A DNA stretch of 64,000 nt, from contig NZ_CP091036.1 in assembly GCF_021535135.1 (NCBI RefSeq), positions 1,860,001-1,924,000 of the forward strand, given 5' to 3'. This document shows, piece after piece, positions 18,114 to 29,577 of the stretch. The translations under genes were made by a program, and so were the position numbers. Every line of letters starts with the position of its first letter. The stretch's first letter is position 1. The notes under the pieces are model-generated. The model was not told where the DNA came from. It did no database searches and saw nothing but the letters and a program-made list of their open reading frames with translations. Origin of the DNA: Antarcticibacterium sp. 1MA-6-2 (GTDB taxonomy: Bacteria > Bacteroidota > Bacteroidia > Flavobacteriales > Flavobacteriaceae).

Positions 18114-21100
18114 TTATAGTGATAAATTTAGACCTAGAGAATAAGTTTGAACATTAGAGTAAGACCCCCTTATCTGAAAAGGATTCTTTTCCGGATCCAA
18201 ACCCCGGTAAGAAGTAAAGGTTAATGGATTTTGCGCATTCATGTAAACGCGTAACCTTTTAATATTTATCCTTTCTGTTATCATTGATGGCAAAGTATAG
18301 CCTATCTGAAAGTTCTTCAATCTTAAATAAGAGGCATCTTCTACTAAAAATGATGAATTTCTCCATACATTATTAATATAATTACTGCCACGCACCAAAC
18401 GAGGATATTTATTATTTGGATTTTCTGAGGTCCAAGCATTATCTACCCAAAACTTAGGTAATCCCGCATTGTTAAAGAATGGTTTTTGCTCTTCCTCGGT
18501 TATAGCATGGTTTCCCTCTACACCTTGGAATAAAACAGATAAATCAAAGCCTTTATATTCTGCAGAGAGATTTAACCCATAGGTATATTTTGGAATAGAA
18601 CTCGCTATTGGCTGTCTATCCTCATCATTAATCTCCCCATCATTATTTAGATCTTGAAATTTAATATCGCCCGGTTGAGCAGAGGGTTGAGCTCCATGTT
18701 CGTTAATTTCCTGTTGATTTTGAAAAATCCCCAGCATTTTAATGGTATAGAACTCATCTATGGGCCTTCCTTCAGCAAGCCAAGAAATACCTCCAATAGA
18801 AGGAGCATCCAATTTGATTACTTCATTATTTATAGTGGTCAAGTTTGCATCTACATTATATGAAAACTCACCTATAACATTCCTATGGGATAAAGCAAAT
18901 TCTAGTCCTTTATTTTCTACGGATGCTAGATTAACTGTTGGCGCCTGAAGCCCACCTACAACTCCAGATACATTTATAGGTCTTAAAATGTCATCTGTAA
19001 CTTTATGATAGTAATCAAAAACAAACCCAAGCTTTCCACTAAAAGCTCTTAAATCAAGGCCAATATCGGTTTGTGTAGAAGTTTCCCAAGTAATCTCTGG
19101 ATTAGGAAGAACTGTCTGTGCAGCACCGCCTACTAATTGCCCGCCATAAGAATAATTCTGACCCAAAGCGTACCTAGGAGAATATTGGTTTGGTGCAATA
19201 GCCTGATTTCCAAGCTTACCCCAGGAGCCTCTCAATTTTAGATTATCAATAAAATCTATATCATTAAAGAACGATTCTTTATCAATATTCCACCCGGCAG
19301 AGAAAGATGGGAAAACCCCCCATTTTTTACCTTCTGCAAAATTTGATGATCCATCATATCGAACATTAGCTTCGAACAAATATTTTTCCTTAAAATTATA
19401 GGTTACTCTTCCAAAAAATGATTGCAAACCATAGTTCACTGTACTTCCTCCTGCTGTAGGATTAACTGATCCTGCACCTATCTCATGTAGTTCATTACTT
19501 GGCAACCCCTCCTTTGAGGCATCAAGACGTTGGAATTTACTTGTTTCCTGTTGAAATCCACCTAGGGCAGTAATATTATGTATGTCAGAAAATGATTTAT
19601 CATAATTTAATGTAGTTATAAAAGAAATTTCCCGATCGGTATCATACCTAGTTCCAAGCTGATAGTGCTCTTCCCCCAACATTTTGAGCCGTGGCGGACT
19701 GTGTTTTGGGATTGATCAGAAAAACCTCCGGTCTAAATACTTTTTTAAGCATATGATAGGATTTAACTGCAGCTGTACCTTTTAATTTTAAACCATTTAA
19801 AATCTCATATTCTGCTGATATATTAGCTAATAGATTATCCCATTCTGTATTGTTCTTACCTTCCTTAACCCCAGCCAATGGATGGGTATTATTTAAGAAT
19901 CCCAGCCAGGTAGATGCATATCGACCGTCTTCCAAATATGGAGCCCAGGTAGGGACAGCTCGGTCAATCCATCCAATTACCGTAGAAGCTCCTACTACAG
20001 GCTCATTAACATCATCATACCTTCCAGATAACTTTAACTGATAATTGAATTTTTCCGAAACTTTCGTGTCTATATTAAGTCGAGCCATATATTGCTTTGT
20101 ATTTGTACCTAAAACAATACCATCCTGATCTATATAGCTAAGCAGAAAAAGAATAAACCGTTTTTTCATTACCTCCACGTATACTTAAATTATGAGAACT
20201 TATTCTGGCATCCCTGTACATTAAATCCTGCCAGTCAGTATTAGGATATAAATAGGGGTCAGATCCGTTCCTATATTCCTCAATTTGGTCATTAGTAAAT
20301 GCTGGTTGTGCCGATGGGCTCTCATTATATATAGCCTGATTCAGGTACTCCATAAATTTGACTGAATTGGTCTCATATTCAGTTAATTTCGTCGGTTTCT
20401 GAAATCCGGTATATCCATCATAATTAATTGTCATTTTCCCACTTTTACCAGTTTTGGTTGTTATAAGTATAACACCATTGGCCGCTCGAGAACCATAAAT
20501 AGCCGCTGATGCCGCGTCCTTTAAAACGGTTACACTTTCTATATCAGAAGCATTCACATTCCCCATACTTTCTGGTATCCCGTCTACCAAAACCAAGGGA
20601 TTATTATTACCTAGGGTACCAACTCCTCTTATCCTTATACTACCTCCATCTGCACCTGGTTGTCCAGATGTCTGTGATATATTTACCCCTGCAGCTACAC
20701 TTAAGCAAGTGCTTGTGTAGCATTTGTGATTGGCCTATCCTCGATATCATCAAATTTCACAGTAGATATTGCTCCTGTTAAATTCACTTTCTTTTGCTCT
20801 CCATACCCTACAACTACCACCTCTTCTAATGCAGACGTTTCGGGTTCCATAGCAATATCAATTTGACTTCTTCCATTTACATCTATATTTTGAGTCTTAT
20901 ACCCCATAAAACTTATCACCAAAGTGGCGTTTTCAGGAACTTCTATTTCGTATTCCCCGTCAAAATCAGTCATTACTCCGTTGGTAGTACCTAACTCCAA
21001 CAAATTTACACCGGGGATAGACATTCCGGTTTTGCTTTCGGTAACTTTACCTGTTACAGTGCTTTTGTTTTGAGCAATGGAGTTAACCTGAAAAAACAAT

Positions 21101-21132
21101 AAGCTAAAAATTAAAAAAATAAATTTATTCAT
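18114..21132 (-). CDS. susC: SusC-like TonB-dependent transporter (PUL 1), three frame breaks
   Basis: About 1005 residues once repaired. Order: signal peptide (FIFLIFSLLFFQVNSIAQ), carboxypeptidase-regulatory-like domain (GKVTESKTGMSIPGVNLL...FDGEYEIEVPE), TonB box (LEEVVVVGYGEQ), plug (VLVDGIPESMGNVNASDIESVTVLKDAAS, AIYGSRAANGVILITTK) and a 22-strand barrel ending RLKNFQIGYTLP...YSLGLNLSL. There is no STN domain, so it is not wired to the FecR/sigma system. Frame breaks: CTTAAG at 20700-20705 (CTAG restores QALASVAAGVNIS), CTAAG at 20138-20142 (CTAG restores SFSASYIDQDG), and five C at 19673-19677 (four would restore AQNVGEEHYQLG). Confidence 0.9.
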
Positions 21133-21366
21133 AATCGAAGTTAATTTTGGTGATTACTATTGTGAACAAAATCTTAAAATCAAATATTAACAAAACACTA
21201 TCTATACAAGATGAATAATATCCGGCATTAAACTGAAGATTTTACTATAATTGTTAAAACCTAAGTTTTTTGCCATGTTTAATAAATAGATCATTAATTA
21301 TATCTGTTTTCAAAGTTAAATTAACATTGAGAAGCGGAGGTTTATAAAATTATCAATTACATTTCC

Positions 21367-21374
21367 TATATTTG
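21367..21374 (+). promoter_or_regulatory. Bacteroidota -7 promoter box for the AraC gene
   Basis: TATATTTG fits the Bacteroidota sigma-factor -7 consensus TAnnTTTG. It lies 22 bp before the GTG start of the AraC-type gene, in the 264-bp divergent region shared with susC. A convincing -33 TTG was not found. Nearly the same string (ATCCTATATTTGCC) occurs at 33384-33397. Confidence 0.4.
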
Positions 21375-21396
21375 CTTAAGACCGAAAATTTACACA

Positions 21397-22263
21397 GTGA
21401 AGGCGAATTTTAGAAAACTAAATATCCCTATAGAACGTGCTTTTCATTTGAGAAGGGATGTCAGGGAATACTTTGATGATGCCTGGCATTATCATGAAAT
21501 GTTAGAACTAGTATATATAGAAAAAGGTAAGGGAGAAAGATATGTAGGAGACTCTATTAACTCCTTTTCTAGCGGTGAAGTTGTACTGGTGGGGAAAAAA
21601 CTTCCACACTTATGGAGAAGCCCAAAATCTAAAACTGTAGATACTAAAAAATGTAGTTGTATCATCTTACAATTTTCCGAAAATTTATTAGAGGGAAATT
21701 TTTTTAATTTACTAGAATTCCAAGACGTTAGAAGTTTGCTTAAACGAGCTGAGAGAGGAATTGTTTTCCAAGAGAAAACCAGAGCGAAGCTTTCAAAGAA
21801 ACTTCAGAAATTAATTAAGTCTGATGGAATGGTTAAGATTATCCTTTTCTTAGAAATATTACAAATTGCTTCGGAATCCAAACAATATAAACTTTTATCA
21901 AGTTCACTTTTTAATGAAAACATTTACAATAAAGATCAAACTATTAATAAAGTTTTTAGTTATGTAATGGAAAATTTTGCAGAAGAAATAACTCTTAAAG
22001 ATGTCGCGGATTTGACAGATATGAATAGAACAGCTTTTTGTAGATATTTCAAAAGGAGAACCAAAATTACCTTTACCGCTCTTTTAAATGATATTCGTAT
22101 AGCTAATGCTTGTAAACTAATTAGAGAAAATAATAGTCAAATTACAGAAGCAGGTTATTCAAGTGGGTATAATAGTCCTTCATACTTTTATAAGCAATTT
22201 AAATTGATAAAAGGAATGTCCCCCTCAGAATATAAAAGTAAAAATCTCGTTGATACGCTTTAA
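21397..22263 (+). CDS. AraC-family transcriptional regulator with cupin sensor
   Basis: 288 residues with a GTG start. The N-terminal cupin-type ligand domain (WHYHEMLELVYIEKGKGERYVGD, FSSGEVVLVGKKLPHLW) is followed by a C-terminal double helix-turn-helix (ITLKDVADLTDMNRTAFCRYFKRRT; ITEAGYSSGYNSPSYFYKQFK; GMSPSEYK). It is divergent from susC and the only plus-strand native gene in PUL 1, so it is the likely sugar-responsive activator of susCD and the catabolic genes. Its TAA stop (22261-22263) lies inside the 8-bp target duplication of the IS256 element, which left the protein unchanged. Confidence 0.9.
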   Translation: MKANFRKLNIPIERAFHLRRDVREYFDDAWHYHEMLELVYIEKGKGERYVGDSINSFSSGEVVLVGKKLPHLWRSPKSKTVDTKKCSCIILQFSENLLEGNFFNLLEFQDVRSLLKRAERGIVFQEKTRAKLSKKLQKLIKSDGMVKIILFLEILQIASESKQYKLLSSSLFNENIYNKDQTINKVFSYVMENFAEEITLKDVADLTDMNRTAFCRYFKRRTKITFTALLNDIRIANACKLIRENNSQITEAGYSSGYNSPSYFYKQFKLIKGMSPSEYKSKNLVDTL

Positions 22264-22327
22264 TATGAGGCTGTAAAGTAAACTCTGTCTGAATTGAATT
22301 ATTTATTAATTTCATTCAGATAGAATT

Positions 22328-23593
22328 ATGATTACAAAAGAACAACAAGAATTCGAGAAGAAGGTACTTGACCAGTTCATGTCTGGCAAGAGCCTTTTTG
22401 GTGCAGACGGTGCTTTTGCACCCATGCTAAAAAATATTATTGAGAAAGCCCTTGAGGCAGAGATGGACTCCCATCTGAATAGTGATGAACGCTCCAAAGG
22501 GAATAAGCGCAATGGCAAGGGAAAGAAAAAGCTAAAAAGTGGCTTTGGTTCCTTTGATATTGAAACTCCTGAAGACCGTCAAAGCAGCTTCCAACCGGAA
22601 CTGGTCAAAAAACGACAGACAATCCTGGCGGATAATCTTTCAGAAAAAATCATCGGTCTTTATGGACTTGGGATGAGCTACCGTGACATCTCGGGGCATA
22701 TTAAGGAAATGTATGACACCGATATTTCCCATACCGTTTTAAGCCAAATTACCGATCAGATCATTCCTGATATCAAAGCCTGGCAAAGTCGTCCACTAGA
22801 GCCGCTCTACTGCATTGTTTGGCTTGATGCCATGCATTATAAAGTTAAAGTGGATGGGAAAATCACCCATAAAGCACTCTATAACATTCTGGGTATTACA
22901 AAAGAAGGGAAAAAGGAAATTCTGGGTATGTATATCTCTGAGAGCGAAGGTGCTAATTTTTGGCTACAGGTTTTAACCGATCTTCATAACCGTGGATTAC
23001 AGGATATTCTAATTGCCTGTACAGATAACCTCAAAGGCTTTACACAGGCCATCTTAAGCGTTTATCCAAAGGCTCAGGTTCAGCTTTGTATTGTACATCA
23101 AATTCGTAATTCACTGAAGTATATCGCCTCGAAGGATCAAAAAGAATTTATGAAAGATCTGAAAAAGGTTTATAGGGCCGTCACTAAAGATGTAGCCGAA
23201 GATGAGCTATTGAATCTGGAAGAGAAATGGGGAAGTAAATATCCTGTAGTCATTGAAAGCTGGCAGCGTAACTGGGAACAGCTATCTCAATATTTTCAAT
23301 ACACTGAGCCCATTAGAAAGATTATTTATACCACCAATGCCGTAGAAGGCTTCCATCGTCAGATCAGGAAAGTTACCAAGACCAAAGGTGCTTTCACTAA
23401 TGATATGTCACTACTCAAGCTAGTCTACCTGGCTACAAGAAACATTGAGAAGAATTGGACTGCTCCTTTGCATAATTGGAGCCTTACGATTCAGCAATTT
23501 TATATTAAATTTGGAGACCGGATACCGCTGGCCATAAACGCCAATTCCTCTGGGGCTAGCCCCAGAGGAATTGAAATACTAGACAGAGTTTAA
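22328..23593 (+). CDS. IS256-family (mutator-type) transposase, intact
   Basis: 421 residues, uninterrupted. N-terminal ALEAEMDSHLNSDERSKGNKRNG and FGSFDIETPEDRQSSFQPELV are typical. The DDE triad is in IVWLDAMHYKVKVDGKI, ILIACTDNLKGFTQAI and TNAVEGFHRQIRKVTKTKGAF (Glu). The marker CIVHQIRNSLKYI is present. The frame ends 11 bp before the right terminus. Near its 3' end the coding sequence holds a perfect 32-bp palindrome (23542-23573). Confidence 0.96.
   Translation: MITKEQQEFEKKVLDQFMSGKSLFGADGAFAPMLKNIIEKALEAEMDSHLNSDERSKGNKRNGKGKKKLKSGFGSFDIETPEDRQSSFQPELVKKRQTILADNLSEKIIGLYGLGMSYRDISGHIKEMYDTDISHTVLSQITDQIIPDIKAWQSRPLEPLYCIVWLDAMHYKVKVDGKITHKALYNILGITKEGKKEILGMYISESEGANFWLQVLTDLHNRGLQDILIACTDNLKGFTQAILSVYPKAQVQLCIVHQIRNSLKYIASKDQKEFMKDLKKVYRAVTKDVAEDELLNLEEKWGSKYPVVIESWQRNWEQLSQYFQYTEPIRKIIYTTNAVEGFHRQIRKVTKTKGAFTNDMSLLKLVYLATRNIEKNWTAPLHNWSLTIQQFYIKFGDRIPLAINANSSGASPRGIEILDRV
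23542..23573. repeat. Perfect 32-bp palindrome in the 3' end of the IS256 transposase
   Basis: CAATTCCTCTGGGGCT followed by its exact reverse complement AGCCCCAGAGGAATTG, with no loop. It encodes the residues NSSGASPRGI close to the transposase C-terminus and lies about 30 bp from the right inverted repeat. It could form a hairpin in mRNA or a cruciform in DNA. Confidence 0.85.
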
Positions 23594-23605
23594 TTTACAG
23601 ACCCT

Positions 23606-24508
23606 TTAATATTCTTTTTCTAAATTTACATGGGGTGATAAAAATCCCGCCACATCCATTTTTTTATAAAAAACAGATCCACTATTTGGATAATTTTGTA
23701 ATTCCTCTTGATTTAAAGAGTCCCTCGCCGTTGTAATTATTAAAATATCCAAATTTTCACCTCCAAAGGCACAGGAAGTAACTAAAGGCGCATCTATATT
23801 GATCCTTTCGATTATCTTTCCCGTTACCGGATCGCAACAAATAACACAATACCCTCCCCAAAGCGCTATCCATAAATTTCCATTTTCATCAATTGTCATC
23901 CCATCTGGGGCACCCAGTTCTTCCGGTATTTCTATTACAGACCGCTTGTTTGATATTTCAGAGTTCTTATTAAAATCGAAAGCATAAACCAATTGATCTA
24001 AAGTATCAATATAGTACATGGTCTTTTTATCACGAGACCAGGTCATTCCATTAGAAATGGAAATATTGGACAAAACTTTTTTAAACCCCTTTGTAATATC
24101 ATAACGATAAAGACTCCCCATTCCTTTCTTCCCATTGACCGCCATTGAACCAACCCAATATTTTCCATAAGGATCTACCTTTCCATCATTAAAACGAACC
24201 TCGGGCTTAAAATTCATTTGAGTGCATTTGTCTATTATATTTTCTTTTAGATCAATTTGATAAATAGAGTCCCAATCAGATATCAAATATTTATCTTTTC
24301 CCACCTGCACTATAGATGACGGCCTATACCCTGAGTATATACCATAACTTTTTCCCGACGGGAATTCTGTGCGGAAAATGTCCCCATTTATAATATCAAT
24401 CCATAAAAATGAATTGAGCTCAGGAACCCATAGGGGACCTTCGCCTAATTCTGCTTCGGCTTGCAACCATAATAAAGCATTTCTTTTGATGACTTTCGAA
24501 TTACTCAT
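23606..24508 (-). CDS. SMP-30/gluconolactonase-family sugar lactonase
   Basis: 300 residues, a six-bladed beta-propeller of the SMP-30/LRE family. Metal-site marks are Glu in AELGEGPLWVPELNSFLWIDI, Asn/Asp in VRFNDGKVDPYGKYWVGSM, the NGMTWSRDKKTMYYID segment and Asp in APDGMTIDENGNLWIALWGG. It hydrolyses an aldonolactone (galactono-, glucono- or fucono-lactone) made by the dehydrogenase three genes upstream. It is the last gene of the six-gene catabolic operon (33241 to 23606). Its stop codon lies in the IS256 target duplication and is preserved. Confidence 0.88.
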   Translation of the reverse strand: MSNSKVIKRNALLWLQAEAELGEGPLWVPELNSFLWIDIINGDIFRTEFPSGKSYGIYSGYRPSSIVQVGKDKYLISDWDSIYQIDLKENIIDKCTQMNFKPEVRFNDGKVDPYGKYWVGSMAVNGKKGMGSLYRYDITKGFKKVLSNISISNGMTWSRDKKTMYYIDTLDQLVYAFDFNKNSEISNKRSVIEIPEELGAPDGMTIDENGNLWIALWGGYCVICCDPVTGKIIERINIDAPLVTSCAFGGENLDILIITTARDSLNQEELQNYPNSGSVFYKKMDVAGFLSPHVNLEKEY

Positions 24509-24584
24509 TTCTTAAAGTCTGTATTTTAATTTAAAAACGGCCTATAAAATTTTGAATAAACATTACAATAATTTTATTGCGTAT

Positions 24585-27573
24585 TTATTGAGGGAATAGT
24601 GAGAATTCGGCTTTTCCCTTATAAGTTCCATCCAATAGGAAGTTCCGCTGATAATTGCCCCAACTTAAATCTATATAATCAAGTTTATTTAAAAGGTATA
24701 ACTCTAAATGATCATTAGTTTTAGACAATCTGCAGGACAAGACTCCATTACCTTGGACCGTTATCAATTTATTCTTATCATTCCCCAAGGAGTATTTATA
24801 AACATTCTCTTTTGTAGCTTTGGCTATACGAGTTAATTCGGAGCTATTTTCTTTATTTGTTCCTTCATAATAAAAACTTTTGGTATCCTCATTCCAAAGC
24901 TTTTCGGGCTTTTGTCTATATTCGTTGAGAGTATTGGGATAAAGATTCGTTTTACCACTCAAAGCTGACAAATGATTTTCAGGATATGCACTCCAATAAC
25001 CATTTCTTTCCCAAGATAGGGTTGTTATAGCATCTTCTAAAATATATTTCACTCCTACTTCCCGAACATATTCTTTAGGCAAGTTCTCAAAAGAATAGGT
25101 TGTTTCTATTTTTCCATCATAAAAAATCCGGATTTTAAAGGTGGCTATGATAGAGCTATAGCTTCCATTGATAGTCACCACTGCTTCATTATTATTCAAA
25201 GCATAATTTATATCATTCAGATTCCAATTTTTGCTGTAATTATTAATTTGGTTTGAAGAATAGGAAATGGCTTTACCCTTTGTTTTATAAACCATTTGAG
25301 GTCCGGAAACGGCTAGATTACTCCCATCTTTTTCAATATTTGTTATTAATCCTGTAGTAGCGTCCAGTGATATGATACCATTACTGGTAATAAAATTTAA
25401 TACATTATCCGCTCTGTTTACCTCTACCTTTTCTTCAGAATTAATTTGCCGAGCGGTCTTTCCCGGTTTCTGACTTAATAGATAACGATCTATAAGTTTC
25501 TCGTTATTATTATAAAACTCTACCGCAATCTTTTTATCAGCTTTCCATTTCGCTATAGGTAAGGAAATCTCTCCCCTGGTATGAGGTGGCAAATCAAAAG
25601 GAGATAAAGTTTTAGTTACACCATTATAGGTGTATGCAAGGGTAACTTCATTTAAATTGGTATGATCAAATCTATTGTAAACAGGTATTTTGAGAGAATC
25701 TCCTTCCTTATATCCCTCTATAGTAGTATTCATAATCCTGATAGGCGAATAAGCTTTTTTTGTATTCCAAAATTCAGGCTTTTTTCTGCGCCATACATCT
25801 ACTATTCCCCATTCTCCATAGCCTACGGTAGTTCCTTTGTAGGTTTGCACGGTATTATCTTCTATTCCCCACCACTTCCTAAAACCTTCAAGGTTTTCCG
25901 GCAGCATAAAAGTTTCATCTATCATTCCCCAAATTGCACCCCCTAATCCACCTTCTGCTTCAAAGGTTTTTGTCCACATCCTGTCCAGGCTTTGTCCCCA
26001 AAAATTACGGGTGTTAGGATCTTCTATTATAGTTTCATTATTATAGGAAGCCACATGAGCCCATTCATCAAAAATAACTAAGCATCTTTTTATAACCAAA
26101 ATTCTTGGTTTGAATCTCATACTGTGTTAGATTACCATTTATAGGAGGGTAATGCATACTTAAAATTTGGTACGGTTTTTTAAGACTATCAGAAACCGAC
26201 CCAGGATAACTAAACATTATAGGCCTGGTGCTATCATTATCTTGAATCCAATCATAGGATTTTTTAAAATTAGAGCCATATATGCTTTCGTTCCCTATTG
26301 ACCAAATAACTACAGATGGATGATTTCTATTAGCAGTGACCATTTCCTCTATTTGTGACAAATAACGATTGGTGTATTTTGGATTGTTATGGGAATTGGC
26401 AGCTATTTCGTAACCTTCAATGCGGTAGCCAGGTATAACAAAACAAACGGCGGTTTCATCTTCGACATAGAGCCCATATTTATCGCATAATTCCAGGAAA
26501 TTCTCAGTGGGAGGATAATGTGAAGTTCGGATATAATTCATGTTGGCTTCCTTGGCCAGTAAAACATCTTTTAATTCATATTCAGGAGTAGAAACACGAC
26601 CTAAGGTAGGGTGTACATCGTGCCTATTAGCACCCCGTAATTTGACTGGTTCCCCATTGACAATTAGTTTATTTCCTTCTACTTGAACCTCTCTGAATCC
26701 AACGTCCTTGCTTTGACTCCATATAATTTCGTCATCCTTAATAAATGACAATCTTAGCTTATACAAATTAGGATGTTCCGCATCCCATTTGGTAAGTTTA
26801 GAGATCCGGTTTTCAATTTCAAAAAGATTTTTTCCATTTAAGCTTATTAAAGGTTCTTTCAAATGTATCGATTTACCTTCTGGACTTTTAAGAGAAATTT
26901 GAACCTTTGTTTCCTTTGCCTCATTAAGTAATTTACCCGATACTTTCAAAACTGCATCTGTAAAGGATGAATCTAAATCGGTCTCTACAACAAGCTGTTC
27001 CAAAGGATTTTCTGGTCGTGCCAATAATTTTACATCTCTCAAAACGCCACCAATCTGATGTTTTGCGTATCCACTGGCATAGGATATATTATCGGCCCTA
27101 TCTGTAACTTCCAATAAGATCAAAGCTTCTTCACCAGGCTTAACATAGTCCGTGATTTCTGCTTTCCATCTTGTGAACCCTCCGTAATGATCCCTTATGT
27201 ATTCACCGTTCACCCAGAGCCTTGCATAACTGTAAACACCATCAAACTGTAGATAGATTCGCTTTTGCGCATAATCTTCAGGAACCCGTGCTTTTTTTCG
27301 ATAAAGAAAGGGCTCATCACTCTTGATGGCAATTCCCTGCATCATTAGCTCCCCAGGCACTTTTACATCAGACCAATTCAAGGTATCTGGTGTTTTCCAA
27401 AATTCATCAGACAACTTTGTAGAAACCTCCCAATCTCCATTAATTAATATCTCCGGAGCTACAACATCTTTTAGATAAACTTCAGGTAGAATTTCTTCAC
27501 TTTTATTACAAGCCGAAACAATTAGTATTGTGCTCACTAAAAAAGCACATTTCTTTAAAAAATATTTATTCAT
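24585..27573 (-). CDS. GH2 glycosidase, beta-galactosidase-like lipoprotein (one frameshift)
   Basis: About 995 residues from MNKYFLKKCAFLVSTILIVSAC (lipobox SAC). Sugar-binding jelly roll (YLQFDGVYSYARLWVNGEYI), immunoglobulin-like domain, then a TIM barrel with GANRHDVHPTLGR, YIRTSHYPPTENFLELCDKYGLYVEDE, acid/base Glu in VVIWSIGNESIYG and nucleophile Glu in VIFDEWAHVASYN, followed by a large C-terminal domain. The frame breaks at CTAAG 26078-26082; CTAG restores KKMLVIFDEWAH. As written, the break separates the two catalytic residues. It probably cleaves beta-galactosides or beta-glucuronides in the periplasm. Confidence 0.9.
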
Positions 27574-27602
27574 GATAAACAATATGTTACTAGTAAAAAT
27601 CT

Positions 27603-28389
27603 CTAATCTTGCATTAAAGCCGAACGCCCCCCGTCCATAAGGTAAACGGTTCCGCTTATGAAGCTGGCCGCATCAGTGGCCAAAAATGCGCATAAAGCTC
27701 CAACCTCATCAGGTGTACCTAGCCTTTTAACGGGATGCATTTCAATGGTACGACGGCGTTCTTCATCGGGGTTAATAAAACTTTCAAACCATTTCTGATT
27801 ACCTTCGGTTTCAATAAAACCCGGGGCAATTCCCACCGTACGAATATTAGGCCCCCATTCTATTGCTAGTGACTGTATCAAACCTTTTAAGGCCGTTTTG
27901 GTTACATTATAGGGGAAACATCCTGGAATAGTAGCTTCACCATGATTAGAGGACATAATTAATATTACTCCTTTTTTACTTTTTTCCAACAGAGGTTTAC
28001 AAAGTTTACTAAGTTGCCAATGTGATTTTAAATTCAAGTCTGCGTTAAAATCCCATTCCTCCTCTTCACAGAGTTCAGCTCCTTTAAAGACATTGACACT
28101 AAGCATTGGACACCAAAATATCTATACCTCCAAATTCTGTATAGGTATCCTTTACCAACCCCTTCAATTGTAAAAGATCAGTGACATCGCAACAGCTGTA
28201 AATACTAGATACACCTTCTTCATCTAGCATTTCCCTAAAAGCTAAAGCCTTAGAAGAATCTGGCTTAGAAGTCGCACAGCCTGATATGTTACAACCTGCC
28301 CTGGCCAGGATTTTTGCAATTCCAAAACCTATACCACTACTTACTCCTGTAATTAAAGCTGTTTTTCCCTTTAAATTAATACTAAGCAT
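27603..28389 (-). CDS. SDR-family sugar dehydrogenase (one frameshift)
   Basis: About 261 residues once repaired. Rossmann motif TGVSSGIGFGIAK near residue 14, then CDVTDLLQLK, DILVSNA, catalytic Ser in LIMSSNHGEA, the Tyr-Lys pair in FPYNVTKTALKGL, and the C-terminal SGTVYLMDGG. Such enzymes oxidise aldoses (galactose, fucose) to lactones with NAD(P). The neighbours on one transcript (lactonase, dehydratase) support this role. The frame breaks at CTAAG 28099-28103. The coding strand reads AATGCTTAGTGTC, and CTAG restores SNASVNVFKGAE. The substrate is inferred. Confidence 0.85.
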
Positions 28390-28398
28390 ATTCTTTTA

Positions 28399-29561
28399 TT
28401 AAATGTAGAATCCGTCTCTATGTTCTCTTATTCCTGGATGTTTTTCCATTTCTTCTTCAACCAAATCAACTCCTAATCCCGGTCTATCACTTAATAATAA
28501 TTCACCTTTTTCAATATTTAACGGATGAGTAATAACCGAATCGCGCCACGGAGCATCTTTAAATATAAATTCCTGCTTAAAAAAATTAGGAATGGTAGCA
28601 CAAACGTGTGCAGAAGCTAAGGTAGACAATGGACCATTAGGATTATGAGGGGCCATAAGAACATTGTAAGCTTCTGCCATACTAGCCATTCTCTTCATTT
28701 CTGAAGGACCTCCACAACGAGTAATGTCAGGCATAATAATGTCACAAATGTGTTTTTCTAAAATTGGCCTTATCCCATGCCTCGTATAATGTCTTTCTCC
28801 AACACATATAGAGACAGTAGAATCTATCCTATCTCTAAAAGCTTTCAGTGTATTAGAGTTTTCGGGGCCAGCAGGCTCTTCATACCAGGTAATATCTAAA
28901 GAAGCGAGCCTTTTTGCCATGGTTACAGCTACTTTAAAATTTAACATTGCATGCGTTTCAATCATAATATCCATCTCATCTCCCACTGCCTCTCGTACAG
29001 TTTTACTTACGTCAAATGCTTTGTTCTGTTGAAACTTCGTCAAAGATAAATTAGTATTTAAATCCTCCCCATAGAAGTAATTGGTATGTGCAAATGGATC
29101 AAATTTCAAACCTGTAAACCCGGCTTCTTTCACTTCTTTTGCCTGTCTTGCATAATCATCATTATTATGCTCCCCTTGAGTAAACCAATAATTAGCATAC
29201 AATGAAATATTGGTTCTAAACGCTCCTCCTAACAATTGGTAAACCTAAGCACCCCAAGCGCTTTGCCTTTAAGGTCCAATAAAGCCATGTCAATTCCAGA
29301 AATTGCACACATGCTTGCCCCATAAGGTCCTACCCAATTGAGATCGCGATATAGTTTCGTCCAAATAAAATCTACTTTCATTGGATCTAAACCAATTATA
29401 CGTCTTCCTACTTCTTTTGCAGCTGCCTCAACGATTTGGCTTCCTGGCCAATTTGTGGCTTCACCGACGCCTGTTATTCCTTCATCTGTATAAATTTTCA
29501 GGAATGTCCAATTATATTTAACACCCTCTACCAACCACACTTTTACATCTGTAATTTTCAT
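28399..29561 (-). CDS. Enolase-superfamily sugar-acid dehydratase, galactonate-dehydratase-like (frameshifted)
   Basis: About 387 residues. The N-terminal capping domain (MKITDVKVWLVEG, GITGVGEATNWPG) is followed by a barrel with GFTGLKFDPFAH, DIMIETHAMLNF, DITWYEEPAGPEN, VGERHYTRHGIR and CDIIMPDITRCGG, which hold the metal-binding acids. The general-base His is in APHNPNGPLSTLAS. This pattern is closest to D-galactonate dehydratases. It yields 2-keto-3-deoxy-aldonate, the substrate of the kinase at 13388. The frame is lost near 29245-29249, where the coding strand reads GTGCTTAGGTTTACC. GTGCTAGTTTACC (two bases fewer) would give VLVYQLLGG. L-fuconate or another aldonate is possible as substrate. 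Confidence 0.85.
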
Positions 29562-29577
29562 TCTTTTTTCTTTTTAA

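Larger units (their letters stand above)
22267..23604 (+). mobile_element. IS256-family insertion sequence with 8-bp target duplication
   Basis: 1338 bp. Terminal inverted repeats of 24 bp with three mismatches: GAGGCTGTAAAGTAAACTCT at the left, GGGTCTGTAAATTAAACTCT read inward from the right. The direct repeat TTTAATAT occurs at 22259-22266 and 23605-23612. Both intact ends and the perfect duplication suggest a recent insertion. Confidence 0.92.
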
